DNA from: Candidatus Bipolaricaulota bacterium
GTDB taxonomy: Bacteria; Bipolaricaulota; Bipolaricaulia; UBA7950; UBA9294
Direction of reading: 5' to 3'
NCBI GenBank assembly: GCA_028277345.1
Contig: JANQGM010000033.1
Span: 1-64,000, forward strand
DNA: 64,000 nt
Part shown: positions 56,643 to 64,000 of the stretch, piece by piece
Layout: the number at the start of each line of letters is the position of its first letter
How positions within the stretch are numbered: position 1 is the first letter of the stretch
The notes under the pieces: model-generated
Databases searched by the model: none
The model's input: only the letters and a program-made list of their open reading frames with translations
Told to the model about the DNA's origin: nothing
Program-made: the position numbers and the translations under genes

Positions 56643-58109
56643 CTACCTCCACGTCTTCCGCGTAAACAAGAGCAAGAGCGGAAGGATCTCCAGTCGCCCG
56701 GCGATCATCGCCAGCGCGTAGATCAGCTTGAGCCAATGGCTCAGCGATTCAGTCACATCGGGTTGCAAATAGTGTGGTCCCACATTGCCCAGTGCCGAGG
56801 CCATCGCTGACAGCGAGCCCCATCCTTCGAGATTCCCAATGAGGGTCGTTGCCATCCATCCGATTCCCAAGAACGCCCCCCATGCCACAGAAACAGCGAC
56901 CGCCCGCTCGATCTCAACCGGCTCCAATCGACGCCCTCCCATGCGAAGCGGCAGAATTTCCCGTTGAGACGCACGGAGTGTTCTCAACCGGTGGCGCAGC
57001 AGTTTTCCAAGAACCGACACCCGGTACACCTTCAGCCCCCCCGCCGTTGATCCCACACACCCGCCGACCAACATCAGGAGAAACAGCGCTTGCTGCGTTC
57101 CCGCGCTGATCCAACTCGCCGAGAAGTCGTGAAGCGTGAATCCCGATGTCGTGGCCACGGATACCACATGGAAGAGGGAATGACGAATGTGCGTATGCCA
57201 GCCAACGTCAGTTACGCGCGCACGATCAGCCAATGCGACAAGGCCTGTGAAAACGACGAGCAATCCGATCCAGATCAGGGTTTCCGTGTGGCCGGCCACC
57301 GCCCGCCACCGACGCCGCATCAGATTCCAGAACACCAAGAAGCTGGTGCCTCCGAGAAACATGAAGCCGAGAATCGTATATTCGATCGCCACTGCATGCG
57401 GGTATCCGGCTTGAGCGAAGTGCCCGATGCTCGCATCGTAGATTGAGAATCCGCCGGTGGACAGCGTCGTCAAGGCATGCGTTGAGGCCTCGAACAACGA
57501 CAACCCCTCAACCCACAGCGCAACCCCGCACAACACGGTCAATCCAATGTAAATCGTCCAAAGGATGCGCAGGGATCCAAAGACACCGGGGGAAAACCGC
57601 GCCGTCGCCGCCTTGTGCGCTTCGGCCACCATCAACCCATGCCGCGCCCCGGATTCTCGAACCGCGAACAGCAAGAGCGTGAAGATGCCCAGCCCGCCGA
57701 TCCACTGGGTCAGCGCTCGCCAAAACAGGATGCTCTTGGGCAACCATTGCAGCCCCGTGAAGACAGTGGCCCCGGTGGTCGTGAGCCCGCTGGCGGCCTC
57801 GTACACCGCATCGAGGTACGGCACGTCCAATGCGAGCCAATAGGGAACTGCGCCAAGCAGTGACAAGGCCAGCCAGCCCAGCGTGCCCACAGCCATCGAC
57901 AGCCGCGTCGTCATGGCGTGCGGCTTGAGGAGTAGGACGAAAACCAACCCCAAACCAAGGCTGAGGAGGGCGGGGATCGCGTAAATCCGCACAGGAAATT
58001 CGACCGTCTCGTTATAGATGGCGCTCATCACCAATGGCGCCGCCTGAAGAACCGAGAAGGCGATCAGAATGACGCCCAGATAGTAGAAGATGGTTCGAAC
58101 GTTTCTCAT
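56643..58109 (-). CDS. TrkH/KtrB family potassium uptake protein
   Basis: '[12 protein letters not shown]', '[15 protein letters not shown]', '[13 protein letters not shown]', '[15 protein letters not shown]' pore loops. Confidence 0.95.
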   Translation of the reverse strand: MRNVRTIFYYLGVILIAFSVLQAAPLVMSAIYNETVEFPVRIYAIPALLSLGLGLVFVLLLKPHAMTTRLSMAVGTLGWLALSLLGAVPYWLALDVPYLDAVYEAASGLTTTGATVFTGLQWLPKSILFWRALTQWIGGLGIFTLLLFAVRESGARHGLMVAEAHKAATARFSPGVFGSLRILWTIYIGLTVLCGVALWVEGLSLFEASTHALTTLSTGGFSIYDASIGHFAQAGYPHAVAIEYTILGFMFLGGTSFLVFWNLMRRRWRAVAGHTETLIWIGLLVVFTGLVALADRARVTDVGWHTHIRHSLFHVVSVATTSGFTLHDFSASWISAGTQQALFLLMLVGGCVGSTAGGLKVYRVSVLGKLLRHRLRTLRASQREILPLRMGGRRLEPVEIERAVAVSVAWGAFLGIGWMATTLIGNLEGWGSLSAMASALGNVGPHYLQPDVTESLSHWLKLIYALAMIAGRLEILPLLLLFTRKTWR

Positions 58110-58211
58110 GTTGCCTCGCCTTCAGATTCTAGTCGCCTCACCTGGGCGAAAGAACTCCCTTTGTCACTGCGAAGGGCTACACTGTTCCCCATCTCGCAGC
58201 TGACAGGAGGG

Positions 58212-58577
58212 ATGATGCGAAGCCATCGCCAAGAAGTGTGGTTTCAGGTTCCAACGCGAAGGGCGTTCATCAACATCACACGCGATGTGCAGGCCGCCGT
58301 ACGGGAGAGCGGCATCCAGGAGGGATTGTGCCGCGTCAATGCCATGCACATCACGGCATCCGTCTTCATCAATGACGACGAACCGGGGCTCCACCGCGAC
58401 GACGAACGCTCGCTCGAAGACCTCGCCCCGCATGGGCCATCGACCGGCACGATCACAACCTCACCGGAGAAGACATATGGAGACGGCCATCTCAAGCGGC
58501 AAATCATGGGGCGAAGCGTCATGATCGCCATCACGAACGCCCAATTGGATTTCGGGCCCTGGGAACAAACCTTCTAG
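58212..58577 (+). CDS. YjbQ family (secondary thiamine-phosphate synthase enzyme)
   Basis: '[44 protein letters not shown]' and C-terminal 'DFGPWEQTF'; GGAGGG SD. Confidence 0.9.
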   Translation: MMRSHRQEVWFQVPTRRAFINITRDVQAAVRESGIQEGLCRVNAMHITASVFINDDEPGLHRDDERSLEDLAPHGPSTGTITTSPEKTYGDGHLKRQIMGRSVMIAITNAQLDFGPWEQTF

Positions 58578-58620
58578 GGTGAGTTCGATGGACGGCGAAA
58601 AAAGAGAGTCCTGGTCAAGA

Positions 58621-61608
58621 TCATCGGCGCATAGACGACGGCACCAACGGCAACACGAAGGTCGTCGCATTCTCAAGGCTGATCCAGATGAAGAAGGCGC
58701 CTTCAGCATTCTCATCGAGCGATGTCTCGATTCTCAGTTCGTCCCCGCCTCGGATGATGGATAGCTCAGGAACGGACACCGTTCCGCCTCCTCCAGCCCC
58801 GCCAGGCCCCGCCGTCATCAGAATCGATGGCCGCTCGGACGCCGTCGCACCGGGAATGGAAACCGAGATCGTCTCGTGAGACGCAACGGACGACATCCTC
58901 TGGCCGGCCTCATCCAGCAGGCGTTCGATGGAGAGCGCGTTGGGCTGCCCCGGGGTTCCCGCAATGCGGTGCCCCCATGCATCTTTCCCATACGTCAGGA
59001 TGCTTGGCGATGTCTGCCAGTTGCCGTCGTAATCCCCGCGCCAGAGATCGATCCGTTCCATCGTCGCCCCGCTCATGGCATCGCCTGCCGGCCATCCCAT
59101 CCGGCTCGGGTACTGCGCATTGGCTGAATCCACGACCATTCCGCTCGGGTCCATCAGCATAAGAACGGCGCCATGATCCGGAAGCTCGAAGAATGGTGTC
59201 GTTCGATCTCCGTACACCGCATCGGCGGTAAGATTCTCGATGGCATCATCGTGCCCGCGTTCCAAGACGAAGAACCCGTCCGTCGCTCCCTCATCGGCCC
59301 ATCGCGGGTCGGAGACCGCCCAAAGCCCGTCACCAAGGTCCGTGAAATGGACCTCGGAGCCGTTTTCCCGGGATGACATCGGGTCGATTACACCGGACAG
59401 ATCGATGCGTTGCCAGTAAGCGGCCGGAGGAATGCCCACGCCCTTCTCGTACCAAGCCAACTGCCAGCCCGAAAGGTCGACGGACGATCCTCCGAGGTTG
59501 GCCAACTCAATCCACTCGCGCGTTCCATCGCGCGGATTCCCCGCCCATGCAACCTCGCTGATCACAAGTCGAGGCGCGCCTGTCGATGCTGCCGCCCCTC
59601 CGCCTCCGTCGATGTCCCCACCACTTTCTCCACCTCCGGCAAGCTTCAATGACACAGTCGCATCTGCGTTCAGCCGGCGGCCGGCGGACGTAAAGCCCGT
59701 CAATTCGGCGCGATTCACCAGCGGTCCCGGAAGATCGGAGTCCAGCACGATGTACGTCACGACGGCTTCGCGCGCTTGCCCGGGCAGCAGGCGCGACGAG
59801 AGGAGGGGGATCTGGCCGAAGCGATCATCGACCAGCGAAAGACCCTCCAGCTCCTGACTTCCCGCATTCCGCAACACATACCGGTAGTCCACGCGCTCGC
59901 CGACAGTTGCCAAAGCCGCTGAAAGCGTCACCTCAAGCTGAAGCAGGTCGGTTTCCGCTGATCTTGGAGTTTGAAATTGAAAACGATCCGTCCCACGAAC
60001 GGTGCGCTCGGCGTCATCCTGTCCCGTCACCACGACGTCCACGACATGTGGGCTTCCGTCATCGCTCCATGGAACCTTCCATTCCGCGCTTCCGCGCGTT
60101 CGCGACCACGGCGCAAGCGTCGGACTGTCAAGCGGGAGGCGCGCCTCCTCATTCAACCAAGCCGACAATCGGGAAAGTGGCGATCCCCCCGAATTCAATA
60201 CTGTTACCCGAACCGTCAGCACCTGTCCTTCCTGGGGCGTATCGAACGGTGACAGGGGAAATCCCCTCTCGTCGAAGAGATCGATCTGAACGGTGATCGA
60301 TCCGGTCTCGCTCGGAGGGGATGCCGTCGGAGCATCCATCGGGCTTACGATGACGAGGACATCGTCCCAAACGTCGTCTCCACAATTGTCCGTGGCACGA
60401 AACCGAAACCACAGTTCGAGGGGTTCGGCGACAGCCGGAGCGTCGAACGACACCTCCTGAGGCAGCGATCCTTCGGAAAGCTCGACAGGAATCCCCTCGA
60501 TCTGCTCCCACGCCTGATGCGCAATCCAGCCGTCGCTGTCCTGAGCAATGGCTGCGAGGTCCACCCGCGCTCCCGCGGTTACATCCATAGAATCGGGGAG
60601 ATGAAGCGTGGGGGCCGCGTTGACATTGCGCACCACAACATCGATGCCGTCCGTGGACGTCGCTCCCCAATCATCCGTCACCGTCAACGTCAAGCGAACG
60701 CGTTCGTCCTCGCATCCCGGGGTGGAGGGCACGAGATAGACGGGATCCATGACATCGTTCGACGGCAGAAATGCGCCGCTGGCGCCGCCGTCATCCCAAC
60801 GCATTTCCGAGATCCAGCCGTCGGGATCCGAAACCGAGGCCCCTCCCAACGCGATTCTCGCGCCTTCTTCTGCCTCAAGATCGGTACCCGCATCCAGGAG
60901 AGGAGGCGCATTCACACGGACACGCAGCGAATCGCTCGATGTTCCGCCATCAGAATCCGTCACCGTTAGCGTCAGCTCAACGACACCACTGATCGCGGGA
61001 GGAGTGTAGGTCGGATGAAGAACGGCCGGATCGTTGAAGGCGCCTCCCACTCCGAGGTCCGACCAAGTGTAGCTCGCGATACCTCCGCCGCCGTCCGACG
61101 CCGAGGCATCGATGAGCGAAACCGCTGATCCCAAATCGACAATGAGATCGGGACCTGCATCCACATTGGGCAACACGTTCACCGCGCCGGTGATGCTGGC
61201 GAGAATGCCGGTCGCATCGAGGAGCTGCGCTGTGACACTGAGCGTCGCCGACGAGGCTTGCTCAAGGTCCATCCGAAGCTCGATGTCCATCGTTCCGTTG
61301 GCATGAATCGGTGAGAGATCGATCAATCCATTGGCCGGATAGGCGTCCCATGCGCCGCCATCCACACGCACCTCGGCGCCCCACTGGTCAATGCCAACGG
61401 GAAGCGGGACGTAGAGGGTCGTATTGTCGAGGGGACTTGTCGCCGAATTGACGACAGCGAGCATGAGGGTCAGGGTTTCGCCTCGGGCGATCGGCGCCGG
61501 CGACAGGTCAAGTTGCAAATCGGGAGAACTCCCTGCCGCAGGCATCGACAGGCAGATCACGCAAAGCACGAGCAGGGCAACGCCCTGCCATCGAGTTCGT
61601 CGTTTCAT
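58621..61608 (-). CDS. large secreted protein with Ig/PKD-like repeats and a lamin-tail domain
   Basis: Signal peptide; 'DSDGGTSSDSLRVRVNAPPLLDAG' repeats; 'LVISEVAWAGNPRDGTREWIELANLGGSSVDLSGWQL'. Confidence 0.85.
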   Translation of the reverse strand: MKRRTRWQGVALLVLCVICLSMPAAGSSPDLQLDLSPAPIARGETLTLMLAVVNSATSPLDNTTLYVPLPVGIDQWGAEVRVDGGAWDAYPANGLIDLSPIHANGTMDIELRMDLEQASSATLSVTAQLLDATGILASITGAVNVLPNVDAGPDLIVDLGSAVSLIDASASDGGGGIASYTWSDLGVGGAFNDPAVLHPTYTPPAISGVVELTLTVTDSDGGTSSDSLRVRVNAPPLLDAGTDLEAEEGARIALGGASVSDPDGWISEMRWDDGGASGAFLPSNDVMDPVYLVPSTPGCEDERVRLTLTVTDDWGATSTDGIDVVVRNVNAAPTLHLPDSMDVTAGARVDLAAIAQDSDGWIAHQAWEQIEGIPVELSEGSLPQEVSFDAPAVAEPLELWFRFRATDNCGDDVWDDVLVIVSPMDAPTASPPSETGSITVQIDLFDERGFPLSPFDTPQEGQVLTVRVTVLNSGGSPLSRLSAWLNEEARLPLDSPTLAPWSRTRGSAEWKVPWSDDGSPHVVDVVVTGQDDAERTVRGTDRFQFQTPRSAETDLLQLEVTLSAALATVGERVDYRYVLRNAGSQELEGLSLVDDRFGQIPLLSSRLLPGQAREAVVTYIVLDSDLPGPLVNRAELTGFTSAGRRLNADATVSLKLAGGGESGGDIDGGGGAAASTGAPRLVISEVAWAGNPRDGTREWIELANLGGSSVDLSGWQLAWYEKGVGIPPAAYWQRIDLSGVIDPMSSRENGSEVHFTDLGDGLWAVSDPRWADEGATDGFFVLERGHDDAIENLTADAVYGDRTTPFFELPDHGAVLMLMDPSGMVVDSANAQYPSRMGWPAGDAMSGATMERIDLWRGDYDGNWQTSPSILTYGKDAWGHRIAGTPGQPNALSIERLLDEAGQRMSSVASHETISVSIPGATASERPSILMTAGPGGAGGGGTVSVPELSIIRGGDELRIETSLDENAEGAFFIWISLENATTFVLPLVPSSMRR

Positions 61609-61702
61609 ATCCCCTGAAGTATCCGAGGATTCGCCCGGCGTCATGCAGGCCATCGTTCCCCGCGAACGGAGGGTAGATCACGAAAAAAGGCGACAAACGC
61701 GC

Positions 61703-62248
61703 TTAGGCGAACAGTCGGCGCGATCGGTAGAAATACTCGACACCCGAGATGACGGAGAGCGCAATCGCAAGCACCAGCGCCCATGTCTTCGCGATTCCGC
61801 CTGCTGTGCCGAGATCGAACGTTCGACTGGCCAGCACGACCAAAACGAGAACAACGTGGGAAATCGTCTTGAGCTTCCCCAGGATACTGGCGGAAATGAT
61901 CTGTCCCTCATGGATGGCGACGATTCGCAATCCCGTCACCAAGAACTCTCTCGCAATCAGCGCCATGACCGCGGCTGCCGACAACTCGCCCAGTTGGACA
62001 AAGGCGATCAGGGCGCCGCTGATGAGCAACTTATCGGCGATCGGATCCGCGAATTGGCCGAACACGGACGTTTGCTTGAAGCTGCGCGCGATATAGCCGT
62101 CAACGGCATCCGAGACCGCCGCGAGGAAGAAGAGAATCACAGCAAACAAGCGCCCCCACGCCGAATCGGACAGAATCAGATACATGAGAAGGGGCACCGA
62201 GAAGACTCGGGCAATGGTGATTTGGTTGGCCACCGTCTTAAACATCAA
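61703..62248 (-). CDS. pgsA: CDP-diacylglycerol--glycerol-3-phosphate 3-phosphatidyltransferase
   Basis: 'NQITIARVFSVPLLMYLI', 'DAVDGYIARSFKQTSVFGQFADPIADKLLI' CDP-alcohol phosphotransferase motif. Confidence 0.92.
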   Translation of the reverse strand: MMFKTVANQITIARVFSVPLLMYLILSDSAWGRLFAVILFFLAAVSDAVDGYIARSFKQTSVFGQFADPIADKLLISGALIAFVQLGELSAAAVMALIAREFLVTGLRIVAIHEGQIISASILGKLKTISHVVLVLVVLASRTFDLGTAGGIAKTWALVLAIALSVISGVEYFYRSRRLFA

Positions 62249-63015
62249 CTCGCTCCGCGACCCGCAGCCTGAACGATCTGAAGGAAGGACTCGGGCTCCA
62301 ACGACGCGCCCCCCACCAGTGCGCCATCGATGTCGGGTTGCCGCTGAAGCTCGGCGGCATTGTTCGGCTTGACGCTTCCGCCGTAGAGAATGCGCATCCC
62401 CTCGGCGAGCGATGCCGTGTACTGATCCGCCACCCAGTTTCGGATAAAGCGAATCGCGTCTTGCGCCTGATCCGGACTTGCCGTTTCGCCGGTTCCAATC
62501 GCCCAGACCGGCTCATAGGCGATGAGTACGTCGGATGCTTCGGTTGCGGCGACCTCCGCGAACCCCTCGGTCAACTGATGCGCGAGCACAGCCGTCGTCT
62601 GCTCGGCGGCGCGTTGCTCCGACCGCTCTCCGACACAGAAGATCGGCGTCAATCCTCCAGCGATGGCGGCACGGAGTTTGGCATTAACCGTCGCATCCGA
62701 ATCTCCGAAGACATGTCGCCGTTCCGAATGGCCGACAAGCACGTAGGCACATCCACATGCGTCGAGCATGCCTGCGGAGATCGCGCCCGTGAAGGCCCCC
62801 GATGGCGAAGTATGCAGATCCTGCGCACCCAGCCTCACCCCCGTGTCCGCCAGCAATCGGCCGGCGAGGTCGAGGCTCGTATAGGGAGGAATCACCAGCA
62901 GGTCGCACGCCAACTCCGCATCGACCTGAGGCAGCAGTGCCTCGATGAACGCGCGCGTCTCAGCAGGCGTCTTGTTCATCTTCCAGTTCCCGGCAATCAT
63001 CGGACGACGAGTCAT
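62245..63015 (-). CDS. tpiA: triosephosphate isomerase
   Basis: 'RPMIAGNWKMNKT', 'VLVGHSERRH', 'IAYEPVWAIGTG', 'RILYGGSVKPNNAAEL', 'DGALVGGASL'. Confidence 0.98.
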   Translation of the reverse strand: MTRRPMIAGNWKMNKTPAETRAFIEALLPQVDAELACDLLVIPPYTSLDLAGRLLADTGVRLGAQDLHTSPSGAFTGAISAGMLDACGCAYVLVGHSERRHVFGDSDATVNAKLRAAIAGGLTPIFCVGERSEQRAAEQTTAVLAHQLTEGFAEVAATEASDVLIAYEPVWAIGTGETASPDQAQDAIRFIRNWVADQYTASLAEGMRILYGGSVKPNNAAELQRQPDIDGALVGGASLEPESFLQIVQAAGRGAS

Positions 63016-63122
63016 CTTTCACCTCGCGCAAAGTATACGAAGCATGAACCCGTGAATCACAATTGACAACCCTCAGAGCGCGCCCTACCATCATTCCCAG
63101 TGAATGAACTCGAGGAGGAATT

Positions 63123-63872
63123 ATGCTTCCAGGAATTGGAGCCATCGTTGTCATCGTCGTCCTATTTTTGGCCAACGCGATCAAGATCGTTCGGGAATAC
63201 GAACGCGGTGTTATCTTCCGTTTGGGTCGGCTTGTCGGCGCCAAGGGTCCGGGAATCTTCCTCATCATTCCCGTGATCGACAAGATGGTGAAAGTCAGTC
63301 TGCGCACCATTACGCTCGACGTTCCTCCCCAAGAGGTGATCACCAAGGACAACGTCTCGACCCAAGTGAATGCGGTGTTGTTCTTCCGCGTTCTGGACCC
63401 CTCCGATGCCGTTGTTCAAGTGCAGAACTTCATGGAAGCCACCCGTCAAATCGCCATGACAACGTTGCGAAGCGTGTTGGGCGGCTTCGAGCTTGACCAA
63501 GTGCTTGGCGAACGCGAGCGCATCAATATGCAGCTTCAGCAGATCGTCGATGAGCAGACGGATCCCTGGGGCATCAAGGTCACCAACATGGAGATCAAGG
63601 ATGTCAAGTTGCCGTCAGACATGCAGCGCGCCATCGCCCGCCAGGCCGAAGCCGAACGCGATCGCCGCGCCAAGGTCATCAATGCCGAGGGTGAGTTGCA
63701 GGCCGCCACAAAACTGGGCGAAGCCGCGGCCATCATCGAGCGCAACCCTTCCGCGCTGCAACTTCGCTACCTCCAGACGCTCAACGACATCTCGGCGGAG
63801 AACGCGTCAACCATCGTCTTCCCCGTTCCCATTGAGTTGTTCAACTGGTTGCAGCCCAAGAAGGAAGACTAG
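63123..63872 (+). CDS. SPFH/band 7 slipin family protein
   Basis: '[41 protein letters not shown]', '[23 protein letters not shown]'. Confidence 0.93.
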   Translation: MLPGIGAIVVIVVLFLANAIKIVREYERGVIFRLGRLVGAKGPGIFLIIPVIDKMVKVSLRTITLDVPPQEVITKDNVSTQVNAVLFFRVLDPSDAVVQVQNFMEATRQIAMTTLRSVLGGFELDQVLGERERINMQLQQIVDEQTDPWGIKVTNMEIKDVKLPSDMQRAIARQAEAERDRRAKVINAEGELQAATKLGEAAAIIERNPSALQLRYLQTLNDISAENASTIVFPVPIELFNWLQPKKED

Positions 63873-63883
63873 GAACAGATCGC

Positions 63884-64000
63884 ATGCACGACTATGACAT
63901 CGTCGTCGTCGGGGCCGGGCATGCTGGCTGTGAGGCCGCTCTTGCCGCCAGCCGCCTCGGAGCCTCGACGGCGTTGCTTACCATCAACCTGGATGAGATC
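63884..64000 (+). CDS. mnmG: tRNA uridine-5-carboxymethylaminomethyl synthesis enzyme MnmG, 5' end (truncated by window)
   Basis: [39 protein letters not shown] is the canonical MnmG N-terminus. Confidence 0.93.
   Translation, partial: MHDYDIVVVGAGHAGCEAALAASRLGASTALLTINLDEI

Noticed and set aside
61424-62272. 282-aa plus-strand ORF
   Set aside because: Antisense to the start of the 1-kaa surface protein and to pgsA; Arg/Gln-rich shadow.
1-64000. tRNA/rRNA genes
   Set aside because: I saw no convincing tRNA cloverleaf or rRNA signature by eye; a tRNAscan-SE/Infernal run would be needed to exclude them fully.

Overview
The window is about 64 kb of moderately GC-rich bacterial chromosome. 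It is mostly single genes and short operons, with no rRNA, tRNA or CRISPR seen. I cannot assign taxonomy from the sequence. The first ~5.8 kb is accessory DNA. It holds a transposase C-terminal remnant, a K+-channel/PLD-like gene pair, an HTH regulator with an operator/promoter and a truncated paralogue, a RAYT element with 23-bp perfect inverted repeats, and several decayed copies of the element ends. The rest is chromosomal: nfeD-floA, a cysteate/threonine-synthase-like enzyme, a YeiH-type exporter, proC with a YgbA_NO-family gene, two SurA-like proteins, btpA-pfkB, a Trk-type K+ system, pgsA-tpiA, a slipin and the 5' end of mnmG, plus many secreted PKD, beta-helix, LRR and lamin-tail proteins. 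The best candidates for undescribed biology are: (1) a tandem papain-like protein and apparent pseudoenzyme sharing a Pro-rich N-terminal motif (11766-13693); (2) a zinc-ribbon/unknown-enzyme cassette with duplication and a chimeric remnant (36339-38369); (3) the HTH regulator with a palindrome on the -35 of a divergent PKD-like membrane protein; (4) a two-gene ion channel/PLD-like unit; (5) several translationally coupled small proteins (<60 aa) missing from the ORF track. Two genes (MFS, M20 peptidase) are split by apparent 1-nt frameshifts.
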